In this document: positions 37,924 to 48,509 of the stretch, one piece after another
Position numbering within the stretch: position 1 is the first letter of the stretch
Layout: each line of letters starts with the position of its first letter
Assembly: GCA_963798075.1 (NCBI GenBank)
Contig: CAWCRU010000004.1
Location: 25,702 to 89,701 of the forward strand
Direction: 5' to 3'
Length of the DNA stretch: 64,000 nucleotides
Origin: DATAOG01 sp963798075
Lineage (GTDB): Bacteria; Pseudomonadota; Alphaproteobacteria; Geminicoccales; Geminicoccaceae
The notes under the pieces: generated by a model
Database searches by the model: none
Seen by the model: only the letters and a program-made list of their open reading frames with translations
Told to the model about the DNA's origin: nothing
Position numbers and translations under genes: made by a program

Positions 37924-40032
37924 ATGAGGGATCGTCATGGCGCGCCGGGGGGCTGGCCCGCGGGCGCAGCGCGGCGCCTGGCCGCGGCCGCCGCATGCGG
38001 CCTGGTCCTGCTCGGTCTGCTGGCGCTGGGTGGGGCTGAGGTTTGGGCCGGCGCCTGCCCGAGCGGCGACGGGCCGCCCGATCAGGTGCTGGCGCGCCTT
38101 TCCTTGTACGATGCCGGGCGGGACGGGGCGGACGGCGCCGGCCGCAACATCGTGAGCTTCACCGAGGGTGACCCCGGCGCCGCGGCCGGGCAGGCGGTCG
38201 TGGCCGCCGGGCCCGACGACCAGGCCCCCGCGCTCCGCCTGTCCTACCGGCTCGATGCCGGCCGGCCCGCCCGGGCCGGTCTGCGGATCAAGCTCGACCG
38301 GCTGGACGCCAGCGCCTACGACCACCTCGAGCTGCGGGTGCGGGGCGATCCAAAGGTGGGCTTCGCGCGCGCGCTCGAGGTCGGCTTTCAGCGGCCGCGC
38401 CCCGACCGTCCGGACGTCATCGAGAGCGGCACTTCGCTCGTCGAGGGCATCAGCGATCAGTGGCGCGAGGTCCGGGTGCCGCTCAACCGGATGACCGGGC
38501 TCGGCGCCTGGAGCGGGCTCGACGAGCTCGTCCTGGCGGTCGATGCGGCGCGCAGCGAGGCGCTGGCCGGCGCCATCTACCTCGACGGTCTCGCCCTGAT
38601 CCGGACCGGACGACCGGGCCCCGCTGCGGCCGACCCGGTGCCGACCCCGCGCAAGGACGCCTGGGAGCAGGCGCGCGGCGGCAAGGACGCGGCGCGCGCC
38701 GCGGTCGCCGGCCGCCTGCGGGGCTGGCCCGCCGCCGCGAGCGCGTCGCCGCCGCAGCTCGCCGACGATACCGCCTTCCTGCTCCAGGTCGCGCGCGCCA
38801 CCTGGCGGGGGCTCGCGGCGTTGACCGATCGCGAGCACGGCCTGCCAGTCGATCACGTAACCTTCGCAGGCGGCGGCGTCGAGCCGGCCGAGGCCCAGGT
38901 CGGCGACTATACCAGCCCGAGCACGGTCGGGATCTGGCTGATGGCCGTGGTCGCCGCCGAGAAACTCGGCCTGACCAGCCGGCCGGAGGCGATCGATCTG
39001 ATCGACCACGCGCTCGCAACCCTCGCGGGGCTCGAGCGGCTGCACGGCTTCTTCTACAACTACTACGATACGACGACCCTCGAGCGCAGCAGCAACTTCG
39101 TCTCCTCGGTCGACTCCAGCTGGCTGACCGCCGGTCTCATGGTCGTGCGCCAGAGCTTCCCGGAGCTGGCCGCGGCGGCCGGCCGGCTGATCGAGGACGG
39201 CGACTACGGCTGGCTGTACGACGAGAGCCTGGGCCTCATGAGCCACGGCTACTACGTCAACCTCGGGTGCCCCTCGCAGTATCACTACGGCCTTTTGTAC
39301 ACCGAAGCGCGCGTGCTGAGCCTGATCGCGATCGGCAAGGGCGACGTGCCCGAGGCGCACTGGTTCCGGCTGCAGCGGACCTTGCCGCCCGAGGAAGGCT
39401 GGCAGACGCAGCCGCCCAAGGCGCGCCGGGCCCGAAAGGTTCGGGGGCAGGAGGTCATCGGCGGCTGGTACGAGCGGGGCCCCTACCGCTACCTGCCGTC
39501 CTGGGGCGGCAGCATGTTCGAGGCGCTGATGCCGACCATGGTGGTCGACGAGCCGCGCCTGGCGCCCGAAAGCCTCGGCCGCAACGACTTCGTCCACGCC
39601 ACCCTGCAGCGCCGGCACGCGCTCGAGGAGCTGGGCTATCCGGTCTGGGGCATGTCGCCGTCCGCCACCGCGGCGGGCGACGGCTACGGCGAGTTCGGCG
39701 TCCGCTATCTGGGCGTGCTCGGCTACCAGGACGGCGTGGTCGCGCCCTATGCCTCGGCGCTGGCGCTGGCGGTGACGCCCGGGCCCGCGGCCCAGAACCT
39801 GCGCGCGCTCGCCGAGCGGTACCCCGGCCTCTATGGCGCCTGGGGCTTTTATGACGCGGTCGACCCGAAGAGCGGCGAGGTCGCGCGCCGCTATCTGGCC
39901 CTCGATCAGGGCATGCTGTTCGTCGCGATCGCCAATCGGCTGGCCGATCACGTGGTCCAGCGCGCTTTCGCGGCCGACCCGATCGCGGCCAGGGCCCTGC
40001 CGATCCTGGCCGACGAGCGCTTCTTCGACTGA
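37924..40032 (+). CDS. Secreted glycoamylase-family (GH144-like) protein
   Basis: The 702-residue exported protein has a signal helix (about 15-42) and an N-terminal beta-rich module (about 60-210). That module looks like a carbohydrate-binding domain (LRLSYRLDAG, WREVRVPLNR). The rest is an (alpha/alpha)6 domain. Segments HGFFYNYYDTTTL (about 374), SSVDSSWLTAGL, SWGGSMFEALMP (about 527) and LGYPVWGMSPSA match the glycoamylase/PF10091 group. That group includes GH144 endo-beta-1,2-glucanases. The domain call is good; linkage specificity is inference. Following two sulfatases in one operon, it likely acts on a sulfated or decorated glucan. Confidence 0.78.
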   Translation: MRDRHGAPGGWPAGAARRLAAAAACGLVLLGLLALGGAEVWAGACPSGDGPPDQVLARLSLYDAGRDGADGAGRNIVSFTEGDPGAAAGQAVVAAGPDDQAPALRLSYRLDAGRPARAGLRIKLDRLDASAYDHLELRVRGDPKVGFARALEVGFQRPRPDRPDVIESGTSLVEGISDQWREVRVPLNRMTGLGAWSGLDELVLAVDAARSEALAGAIYLDGLALIRTGRPGPAAADPVPTPRKDAWEQARGGKDAARAAVAGRLRGWPAAASASPPQLADDTAFLLQVARATWRGLAALTDREHGLPVDHVTFAGGGVEPAEAQVGDYTSPSTVGIWLMAVVAAEKLGLTSRPEAIDLIDHALATLAGLERLHGFFYNYYDTTTLERSSNFVSSVDSSWLTAGLMVVRQSFPELAAAAGRLIEDGDYGWLYDESLGLMSHGYYVNLGCPSQYHYGLLYTEARVLSLIAIGKGDVPEAHWFRLQRTLPPEEGWQTQPPKARRARKVRGQEVIGGWYERGPYRYLPSWGGSMFEALMPTMVVDEPRLAPESLGRNDFVHATLQRRHALEELGYPVWGMSPSATAAGDGYGEFGVRYLGVLGYQDGVVAPYASALALAVTPGPAAQNLRALAERYPGLYGAWGFYDAVDPKSGEVARRYLALDQGMLFVAIANRLADHVVQRAFAADPIAARALPILADERFFD

Positions 40033-40148
40033 GCGTCAGCAGGCTCGGGTCGGATCCGATGGTCGGCGCCATCGCCCGGGAGCGGCACGCGCGTTCTTGG
40101 GCCTGACAAGCGGGCTCTCCCGGAAGACCAACCGCGCAACCACAGCTA

Positions 40149-41187
40149 GAGCACTTTCGATTTAGGTGGAAACATAGCCGCCGGGGGCGAGGGAGTTGGC
40201 GCATTCGCTTGGGCGGCATCGAGGCGAGCAGGCGGCCGATGGTCGACCATGGCTCGTCTTTGGTGCGGGTGGCAGCTTTGCGGAGCAGGGCCTTGAGCTT
40301 GGCGAAGACCTGCTCGATCGGGTTCAAATCGGGGCTGTAGAGCGGCAGGTAGAGGACCGAGGCAACCGACCGCAGCGACCCCTCTGTGGACACCATCGAC
40401 CTTGTGGGCCGCGAGGTTGTCGAGCACCACGAGGTCGCCGGGCTCGAGCGCGGGCACCAGAAACTGCTCGACATAGGCACGGAAGGCGATCCCGGTCATC
40501 AGGCCGTCGAGCGCCAGCGGCGCCACGATGCCGGCCTGCCGGAGCCCGGCGATGAAGGTCGTGGTCTTCCAGTGCCCGTGCGGCACGGCGTCGACCAGGC
40601 GCGCGCCTGCACGGCTACGGCCATGGCGCCGCACCATGGCGGTGGTGGTCGCGGTCTCATCCAGGAAGACGAACCGGGCGGTTCGGGTCCATGAAGCGAT
40701 CGCCAACCGTGCCACCACTGACAGGCTTGCGGGCGACCCGGGGCGATCCTGCGCGGCCGCTCTCAGGGACTTTTCCATGCCTGAGGCCGATGCGGCGAGG
40801 CGTGGTGGGGATCGTCGAGGGCGAGTATACCGCAGCGACGCTCGATCTCGGCCTGACGTCGGCGAGCGTGAGGTCTGGGGTCGCCTCGACCAGGGCCGCG
40901 ATCGTCGGCCTCGGCGCCTCGAGCCGTGGCCGGCGATGTTCCCCGTGGCGGGCCGGCACCGCATGCCGCTCGCGCGCAGCCGCTGCATCAGCTTGATCGC
41001 CATCGACGGGCTGACCTAGAACCGCCGCGCCGATTCCGCAGATCGAGCGGCCGTGCTCACGGCCCGCACGATCCGCAGCCGCAGGTCCATCGAGATCGGA
41101 GCCGGCATGATGAACCTCGCCTGCCTCAGCCAATATGGTCGAATACTCCGCCAGTGGCTATGGCGCTACCCGATAGGAATTTGCTAC
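40149..41187 (-). mobile_element. IS630-type insertion sequence (degenerate)
   Basis: The element is about 1.04 kb, bounded by a TA duplication (40147-40148 and 41188-41189), as expected for IS630/Tc1-type insertion. The ends are imperfect inverted repeats (GAGCACTTTCGATTTAGG against GTAGCAAATTCCTATCGGG, continuing to CATAGCC). The joined flanks read CACAGC-TA-GCTGTG, a palindromic target. It lies between the convergent sulfatase and glycosidase operons and touches the glycosidase stop codon. The transposase inside is dead. Confidence 0.7.
40162..41108 (-). pseudogene. IS630-family transposase, disrupted
   Basis: About 315 codons' worth of a DDE transposase. The start MPAPISMDLRLRIVRAV leads to an in-frame TAG at 41016-41018. 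The frame then continues as SPSMAIKLMQRLRASG and must shift to read HGEHRRPRLEAP and TIAALVEATPDLTLADV. Catalytic segments are FLDETATTTAMVRRHGR (first Asp), LVVLDNLAAHKVDGV (second Asp) and, in another frame, YSPDLNPIEQVFAKLKALLR (Glu). The end matches HAGYVST. A nonsense codon plus several frameshifts show long-term decay. Confidence 0.88.
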
Positions 41188-44100
41188 TAGCTGTGCAGGT
41201 CCTTCGGCTTGGTCTGGCCTTCGTCCTCGAGCTCGCGGGCGGTGTCCTTGAGCCCACGATCGCCGGGAGCGAACGAGGGGCCGCCGTAGCGCAGCACGAC
41301 CGTGGCCGGGAACTGATCGATCACCGCCTCGCGCTCGGTGAAGTTCTGGCTGTCGCGACCGTCGATAGTGACCCCGATCAGCGGCTGCTCGAGCGGCGAG
41401 GGCAGCACGATCCCGCCGGGCGGCAGCGCGATGTCGCCGGTCATCGCGACCACGAGCTCGTGGTCGGCGTGCGGCCGGACCGAATAGTTCAGGGTGCCGT
41501 AATAGGTCGGCAGGCGCCGGACGCTGACGCCGGCATCGTTCAGGACCCAGTCCGGCAACAGGCCGGCGCCCACGACCAGCGCCTCATCGCCCTCGCGCTC
41601 GTAGGCGAACATCGTCCGCACCGAGCGGATGAACTCGGCGCCGACCCAGCTGTGGGGCAAATCGCCGATGAACTTCGGCGTCCTCGGCTGCCGCCAGACC
41701 ACCTCGGCCCAAGCGTTCCAGCCGGTCGGCCGCAGCCCTTCGAGCAGGTACTGGAGGACCTCGTGCGCCTGCTCCTTCAGGCCCATCCGGATCATCGGCC
41801 CGACGATCCGGAACTCGTAGGGGGTGTAGCGCTCGAACTGGGGATCGTTGGTCTGGTCGTTCTTGCGGGCGTTGAAGTAGCGATAGTACTCCTCGAACGT
41901 CTCCCGGAACGCCGGCTCCGGCAGGTTGCGAAGCTCGCCGACCGGATCCGCGGCGATCGCGGTCGAGGTGAAATCGAAATCCCCGAGCTCGGCCGCCCCC
42001 GGGATGTAGGCGATGCCGTGCCGCTGCATGCTGAGCGCGATCGAGGCGTAGAGATCGGAGCGGAACTCGTCGCGCATGCGCGCAAACGCGGCCGCGTGGG
42101 CATCCTCGCCGAGCACGGTCGCCATCCGCGTCGCATCCTTCAGCCCGAGCAGCACGAACAGACCGTCCCAGTAGGAGTGCACCGGGTTCTGGATGTAGCC
42201 CTCGTGGCTGATCGATTTCGGCACCAGGCCGTAGTACAAGAGCTTGCCGGGCTGCTGGTACTCCTCGGTCCGGCGTTCCTGCCGCAGACCGTCGATGTAG
42301 TTGACCGCGCCGAGGACGCCCGGCCACATCTCGGTCAAGAGCCCGACATCGTGCGAGAAGCGGTAGTATTCGGCGAGCAGGTAGAGCCATTCGCCGTGGC
42401 TGTCGTGCTCGACCGCGCGGTCGGCGCCGCGCGCGTCGACGCAGCAGGGAATGGCGCCGTCCTTGAACTGGTAGGGCGCGTACCATTCGATGAACTGGCG
42501 CACCGCCTCGGGATGGCCCATGCGCAACAGCGCCGCCGAGATCAGCGCGCCGTCGCGGATCCAGGTCCGCTTGTACGCGCGCGGCCCCGGCTGCAGCGCC
42601 GCCCCGTCGGCGTTGATCAGGATGTAGGCGAGCGTCGTCTTGAGCGCCTCGACGATCTTGCGATCGCCGCCCGGAAGGTCGATCGCCACGCGATCGAGCG
42701 CCCGGTGCCACTCCTTGACGCTCGCAGCGAACGCCTCGGTCCACAGACGCGCGGCATCCGCCTCGCTGGCCTCCACCGGCGCCGGCGGGCTCTCCTTGAA
42801 CAACGGCACGACCAGATAGACGTCCCTTTGCTGTCCGGCTGCGAGATCGAGATCGAACTGGAGCGCGCCCGAGGCATAGCCGAACCGGTCGACCACGGAG
42901 GTCTGGTCGGGCAGCGCCCCGGCCCGCAGATAATCGGTGATGCTGCCGTCCTCGAAAGGCGCCGCGCCGAAACCCTCGGGCCGGCTCAGCGCGATCACGC
43001 GCTTGTCCTGGTCGATCGTCACCGCCCGACCGGCATAGGCCAGCTGCTGGACGTGGATCGCACCCCCGCCTGCGCCGAGCTCCTGCCAGGGCGGGTTGAC
43101 CCGGAACGGGCGCAACGCCAGGAACAGGCGGCCCTTGACCGGATCGGGCGAACTCGTTGCCGACCCGATAGCGCAGCCAGAGCGAGGAGCGGTCCGGCTC
43201 ACCGGCCACGAAGGCCGTGACCTTGAGGCGCGCCCCGGACCGGGTCCAGGTCACGCTCGGGATCGGCAGATAGCCGTCCTCGAGCTCCTGGACCGGCTCG
43301 ACATCGTTCCAGGTGACGAGCTGGTCGTTCAGATAGAGGAAGGGCTCGATCGAGCCCCAGCCCTCACCCGCCTCGACCATTCCCGCCTCATCGATCAGAG
43401 CCCGCTGGTGGTCGCCCGGCACGCCCATCACGGTCCAAAAGCTCTGCTCGTCCGAGTAGTATCTGGGATAGCTGCCGCGCACCGCGTCGCGGGCGATCGC
43501 GCCGAAGAAATGGTTGGGCGACGCGCCGAACTGATAGGGCTCGACCGCGACGCTCCTGATCCCATAGCCGGTGGTCCGGCTGCTGTGCTTGAGATCGAGG
43601 CGCAGATAGCGGGACTCGGTCTCGGGCAGATAGATGTAGTCGCGGCCGCCGTTGCCGGCCTCGACGTGGAAGGCGTTCTGCCAGTCCTGCTCGTTGTCGG
43701 AGACCTGGACGTCGTAGGTCCTGGCGAAGTCCTGATCGTCCCAGTCGATCACCAGGCCGCCAAACTCGCGCGGCTTTTGGAAGTCGAACTGCAGCCACTG
43801 CTCCTCGGCGACGGCGCCGCTGTGCCAGACCGTGGCCGGGTCGCCGTCGAGGACGGCTTCGGTCCGGCTGCCGTCGGCGCTGGTCGAGGCCTTGAGATCA
43901 GGCGTCAGATCGTACGGCCCGAGGTCGCGCTCGGTGAAGCTCAGCTGGTCGATCCAGACCGATCCCGCACCGCCGCGGCCGGCCGCGATCGCGATCTCGA
44001 GGGTCGCGGCCTCCTTCAGCTCGCTGTGGTCGGGACCCCAGGCGAACTCGATGTGGCGCTTCTTGATCGTGATCTTGCGCCACTGGGAGGAGAACTCGAA

Positions 44101-44503
44101 GTGGCGCTCCGAGGACCACCACACGTTCTGCCCCGAGCTATCGATGAGCTTGAGCTCGAGATTGTTCTCCGGCGCATCGCCGCGGATGTAGAACGAGAAG
44201 GCGTAGTCGTCCGGCAGGGGCAGCGCGATCTGCCGGCGGGCGATGAGGTAGCCGGCATTGCCTTTGAAATCGAAGTCGAGGCGCATCGCCATGCCGCGAT
44301 AGCCGTCATCCTGCGCGAGCTCGACGCTGACGCCGTCCGAGGCGCTCGTCGACCAGTTGCCGAGCGTCTCGAAGTCGTCCAGCAGCGCCGCCCGCGCCGG
44401 GGGTGCGTGCGACCGCGAGCGCCACCAGGAGGACCGCCGCCGAGCCCGCGGCGGCAGCCGTCCGTCTCGAACGGCGACGATCTCGAGACTGCTCGTCCAG
44501 CAT
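41187..44503 (-). pseudogene. Secreted discoidin-containing six-hairpin glycosidase, frameshifted
   Basis: Assembled over two frame changes, this is a protein of about 1,100 residues. It starts with an N-terminal signal (RRTAAAAGSAAVLLVALAV) and LLDDFETLGNWS. A jelly-roll region and a discoidin (F5/8 type C) domain follow, with PATVWHSGAVAEEQWLQFDF and YDVQVSDNEQDWQ. Then comes an (alpha/alpha)6 catalytic-like domain with YKRTWIRDGALISAALLRMG and HDSHGEWLYLLAEYYRFSHD. The shifts lie near 44400 (end of signal) and 43152 (extra T in GAGTTCGCC). The exact GH family is not recognised. It follows the sugar ABC transporter genes, so it probably supplies their substrate. Confidence 0.75.
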
Positions 44504-44662
44504 CACCTAGCGGCTCCGATTCCACACCTGCTGTGTCGGCGGCGATACAGTCCGCGGCACAAGGCTTGCACGCAACTCCCCGATCCGATCGCTTCGGATT
44601 TCCGTGGGGTACACTAACAAGCTGGTGCTTTGAGTAAAGAAATCATCAACCTACAGGGGACA

Positions 44663-44697
44663 AAGGGCCAGGAACTGTGGCATTCCTGCACGCCCTT
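44663..44697. other. Stem-loop between the permease and glycosidase genes
   Basis: AAGGGC/GCCCTT and CAGGAA/TTCCTG form a 12-pair stem with a three-base bulge and eight-base loop. It is 40 bases beyond the permease stop. There is no T-run; it may limit read-through or stabilise the 3' end of the transporter mRNA. Confidence 0.4.
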
Positions 44698-44736
44698 CGG
44701 GATAGCGCCCGCGTCCCATACCAGAGGTTGGGTTAA

Positions 44737-45561
44737 TCAATCCTTAAGGCTGCCGGCCGTGATGCCCTCGATATAGGCCCGCTGGACGAAGACGAAGAGC
44801 AGCATGACCGGCAGGATCGTCAGCACCGATCCCGCCATCATGAGCTCGGTGTCCTGGACGTGCTCGCCGAGCAGGTTGGCCAGCGCCACCGGAAGCGTGT
44901 ACATGCGCTCGTCGGTCAGCACGATCAGCGGCCACATGAAGTCGTTCCAGGCGCCCATGAAGGTGAAGATCGCAAGCGTCACCAGGATCGGCCGGCAGAC
45001 CGGCAGCACCACCAGCCGGTAGATCCTGAACTCGCCGGCACCGTCGATGCGCGCCGCCTCGAGCAGGCTGTCGGGGATCGCGAGCGCGTACTGGCGGATC
45101 AGGAAAATCCCGAAGATGCTGGCCATCCCCGGCACGATCACGCCGCCCCAGCTGTTGATCAGGCCGAGCTCCTTGAGCATCAGGAACAAGGGCAGCATGG
45201 CGACCTGGGCCGGGATCACGAGCGCGCTCAGCAGCAGCCGGAAAAGGCGGTCCGAGCCCGCAAAGCGCAGCTTGGCGAACGCGTAGCCCGCCATCGAGTT
45301 GACCACGAGCGAGATCGCCGTGATCGCGCTCGCGATCAGGAGGCTGTTCAAAAAATAGCGCGCGAGATGCAGGCGCGAGAACAGGGCCGCATAGTGCTCG
45401 AAGGTGACCCGGCTCGGCCACAGGCGGGGCGGATAGAGGCTGGCCTCGCCCGCCGGCATGAGCGATGCCGAGAGCATCCAGAGCAAGGGGGCAAGCGTCA
45501 GCACGAGGCCGATCACCAGCAGCGCGTAGAGCAGGGCGCGCTCGGCCGCGCGGCCGATCAA
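44737..45561 (-). CDS. ABC sugar transporter permease (MalG type)
   Basis: A 274-residue inner-membrane permease with six helices. The EAA loop that docks the ATPase reads EAARIDGAGEFRIYRLVVLP. The N-terminus (LIGRAAERALLYALL) and the PPRLWPSRVTFEHYAALF segment are typical of the MalG/CUT1 branch, which transports oligosaccharides. The start is TTG 45561, overlapping the stop of the MalF-type gene (TTGA) and preceded by GGAGGGG. No ATP-binding subunit is encoded here, so a shared MsmK-type ATPase must be used. Confidence 0.9.
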   Translation of the reverse strand: MIGRAAERALLYALLVIGLVLTLAPLLWMLSASLMPAGEASLYPPRLWPSRVTFEHYAALFSRLHLARYFLNSLLIASAITAISLVVNSMAGYAFAKLRFAGSDRLFRLLLSALVIPAQVAMLPLFLMLKELGLINSWGGVIVPGMASIFGIFLIRQYALAIPDSLLEAARIDGAGEFRIYRLVVLPVCRPILVTLAIFTFMGAWNDFMWPLIVLTDERMYTLPVALANLLGEHVQDTELMMAGSVLTILPVMLLFVFVQRAYIEGITAGSLKD

Positions 45562-46421
45562 AGGCCCCTCCGCAGGCGCAGCTGCAAGAGCGTGCCCGCC
45601 AGCATGATCGCGAACAAAAGGACCGCGATCGCCGCCGCGTAGCCCAGGTTCCACCAGCGAAAGCCCTGCTCGTACATCAACAGGACGACGCTCAGCGTCC
45701 TGTCCGCGGGCCCGCCCTGGGTCATGACATAGGGTTCGGCGAACAGCTGGAAGGAGCCGATCATGGTCAAAAGGCCGACGAACAGGAACGTCGGCGCCAG
45801 CATCGGCAAGGTGACGTAGCGCAGCTGCTGCAGGCGGCCGGCGCCGTCGATGCGGGCGGCATCGTAGAGCTGCTCGGGGATGCTCTGCAGGCCGGCGATG
45901 AAGATGATCATGTTGTAGCCGAAATTCTTCCAGATCGCCATCAGGATCAGCGCCGGCATCGCGAGCCACGGATCGCCCAGCCAGTCGACCGGCGCGATCC
46001 CGAGCAACCCCAGCCCATAGTTCAAGAGGCCGTAGCGGGGATGGTAGAGATAGCGCCAGACCACCGCGACCGCGACCAGAGCGGTCATCACCGGCAGGAA
46101 GTAGACGACCCGGAACAGGGCCTTGAAGCGGACCAGACGGGCGTTGATCAGGAGTGCTGCGCCGAGCGAGACCAGGACCGAGAGCGGGCCGCCGATCATC
46201 ACGAAATAGAAGGTGTTGAAGAGCGCCTGCCAGAACAGCGGGTCCGCGAGCAGCCGGCCGTAGTTGCGCAGGCCGACGAGGCGCAGATAGTCGAGGTTGC
46301 CCAGCGCATAGATGTCGAAATCGGTGAGGCTGAGCGCGAGCCCGGCCAGAACCGGCAGCACGAAGAAGACAGCGATCAACGCCAGCGCCGGCAGCGCGAA
46401 CCAGAAGCCCGCCCTCACCAT
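45558..46421 (-). CDS. ABC sugar transporter permease (MalF type)
   Basis: A 287-residue CUT1 permease with six helices. It has the EAA loop YDAARIDGAGRLQQLRYVTLP, and YVMTQGGPADRTLSVVLLMYEQGF before the last helix, both typical of MalF/UgpA-like subunits. ATG 46421 overlaps the binding-protein stop codon (ATGGTGA), and its own stop overlaps the MalG-type start. The three genes are therefore tightly coupled. Confidence 0.92.
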   Translation of the reverse strand: MVRAGFWFALPALALIAVFFVLPVLAGLALSLTDFDIYALGNLDYLRLVGLRNYGRLLADPLFWQALFNTFYFVMIGGPLSVLVSLGAALLINARLVRFKALFRVVYFLPVMTALVAVAVVWRYLYHPRYGLLNYGLGLLGIAPVDWLGDPWLAMPALILMAIWKNFGYNMIIFIAGLQSIPEQLYDAARIDGAGRLQQLRYVTLPMLAPTFLFVGLLTMIGSFQLFAEPYVMTQGGPADRTLSVVLLMYEQGFRWWNLGYAAAIAVLLFAIMLAGTLLQLRLRRGL

Positions 46422-47742
46422 GCCGCGGTCCGCACCCGCCCGCAGGCTTCGCCGGCGCCGGCAGCGACGCCCGCCTGCCGGTGGAGCAGCCAGCGCCGCT
46501 TCTCGAGGATCTGGTCGACCTCGGCATCGAGCGCCGGCAGCGCCGCCTCGATCGTGCTGTCGCCGCGCACCAGTTGGTCGACGCGGCGCGTGAGCGCGGT
46601 CGCGATCCGCTCCCACTCCGGGATCTTGGGCGTCGAGCGCACCCGCTGGAGCTGCGCGAAGAAGGCGCGCGCCCGCGGATCGTCGGCGAGCGCCGCGTCC
46701 TGCCAGGCCGCGGTCCGGGCCGGCAGGTCGCCGCTCAGCCGGTAGAAGCGGACCTGCTGCGCGCTGCCCGCGAGAAACTCGAGCAGCTTCCAGGCCGCGT
46801 CCTGGTGAGGGGAGGTGCGCCGGATCGCAAGGCTGGCACCACCGGCCAGCGAGAGCCCGGGATAGCGCTGATCGGGCGAGGGCATCGGCGCGGTCGCCCA
46901 GGCATCCTGGAGCGCTGCCGACAGCCGGGTCGCGAACTCGCCGAGATTCCACGGGCCGCTGATGTAGATCGCAAAGCGACCGTTCGCGAACTCCTGGTAC
47001 AGGTTCGCGATCTCGGCGCTGACGCCGAGCGAGGCAAAGCCGTCCTTGAACATCGAGAGATAGAAAGCGAGCGCCTTGCGAAACTCCGGAGCGCTGAAAT
47101 TGCCGCACTCGGCAGCGCCCTTCAACAGCTCGGCACCCTGCTGCAGCGCCAGAATGACGACCGGCGCCCACTCGTTGGCCTGCAGGATGATCGCATCGGC
47201 ATCGGGACCGGCCAGCGCTTGATCTGCGCCATCGCGGCCCGCCACTCGGCCCAGGTCCGCGGCGGCTCCGGATAGCCCGCCCGCGCCAGGATGTCCTTGC
47301 GATAGAACAAGAGCCGCGTGTCGACGTACCAGGGCAGGCCCCAGAGGCGGCCATCGATCTCGTTCGGGTCGACGATGCCGGCGAAGAAATCCTCGCGCGC
47401 GATGCCCGGCGAGGCCGCGATCCGGTCGTCGAGCGGGCTGATCGCGCCCAGCGCCACGAACTCCGGGACCCAGGTCGCGCCGAGCTGGAAGACGTCCGGC
47501 ATGGCGTCGCCCGCAAAGGCGGTCAGCAGCTTCTCGTGGGCAGCGCTCCAGGGGATCTGCTGGACCCGCACGCGGATGCCCGGGTTCTCGCGCTCGAACT
47601 CGCGGGTCAGCTCCTGCACGACCTCGCCCTCGCGCCCCATCGCCCAGAAGTCGAGCGTGATGCGGCCGTCCTGCGGCTCGCCGCAGCCGGCCAGCGCCAC
47701 CAGGAAGGTGAGCGCCAGCCACAGCCGGCGCCGGCCCGCCAT
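46415..47742 (-). pseudogene. ABC sugar-binding lipoprotein, single frameshift
   Basis: The gene encodes an extracellular solute-binding protein of about 440 residues (SBP family 1). The lipoprotein signal ends LVALAGC. The N-lobe has ITLDFWAMGREGEVVQELTR and DVFQLGATWVPEF, and LWGLPWYVDTRLLFYRKDIL is typical. The frame breaks at about 47220, between AQIKRW and AGPDADAIILQANEW. The C-lobe is then intact (FAIYISGPWNLGEFA, AAWKLLEFLAG). Only one base is wrong, so a sequence error is at least as likely as a real mutation. Loss would disable the importer. Confidence 0.85.
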
Positions 47743-47904
47743 CGGCGCAGGACCCCCGAGATGTCTGAGGAAACCCACCACGCGACCATCATACGTTGGT
47801 CGACGGTCGGATCACCGGGTCATTTCGTCCAATCCCGGATTGCATCGCGGTCGTGGTTGCGGCGATGGTGGGGCCGAGGCACCACAACACGGAACGCGCC
47901 CGCC

Positions 47905-48496
47905 ATGCCGGCAAGGGAGCTCATTCTCAAGATCACGCTGCGCGACATCCGACCGCCGATCTGGCGCCGGGTCCGGATGGCCGACGATTCGAGCCTCGGC
48001 AAGCTGCACCAGGTCATCCAGCTGGCGATGGGCTGGGAGGACGGGCATCTGCACGAGTTCGAAGTCGGCAGACCGGCGCTACGGCGACCCCTACGACGCC
48101 GACAACTCGCCCGGCGAGGAGCGCACCTACAGCGAGACCGGCGTCAAGCTCGCGAGCCTCGTCGATCGGGGCGTGACGCGGTTCCGCTACCTCTACGACT
48201 TCGGCGACGGCTGGGACCATCAGCTCGTGATCGAGAAGGTCCAGCCGCTCGATCCGGACCGGCAGTACCCCTCGCTGATCGGCGGCAAGCGCGCCTGCCC
48301 GCCCGAGGACTGTGGCGGCCCGCATGGCTATCTGCGGCTGCTCGAGGTGCTGGCCGATCCGACCGACGAGGAGCACGCCGAGCTGACCGAGTGGGTCGGC
48401 GGCGCCTTCGACCCGGAACATCTCGACCTCCAGGCGGTCAACCACGCCTTGGCGCCCCTGGCCCGGCGGCGCCGGGCGCAGCGGGCCAAGGCGTAG
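47905..48496 (+). pseudogene. pRiA4b ORF-3-like family protein, single frameshift
   Basis: The reconstructed protein (about 197 residues) begins ELILKITLRDIRPPIWRRV, contains FRYLYDFGDGWDHQLVIEKV and CPPEDCGGPHGYLRLLEVL. These are hallmarks of the plasmid pRiA4b ORF-3 family (unknown function, sometimes near mobile elements). The frame breaks at about 48070, between HLHEFEVG and YGDPYDADNSPGEE. The start is ATG 47905. The gene is divergent from the binding-lipoprotein gene by 160 bases. Confidence 0.83.
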
Positions 48497-48509
48497 CGGC
48501 GAGGCCCGC

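Noticed and set aside
36301..39951. A 1,216-codon minus-strand open frame opposite the sulfatases and the glycoamylase-like gene
   Set aside because: Translation is low-complexity Arg/Gly/Ala-rich and antisense to three well-supported secreted enzymes.
40141..41195. CACAGCTAG at both ends read as extended IS inverted repeats
   Set aside because: The outer CACAGC/GCTGTG is better explained as one palindromic target site split by the insertion with TA duplication.
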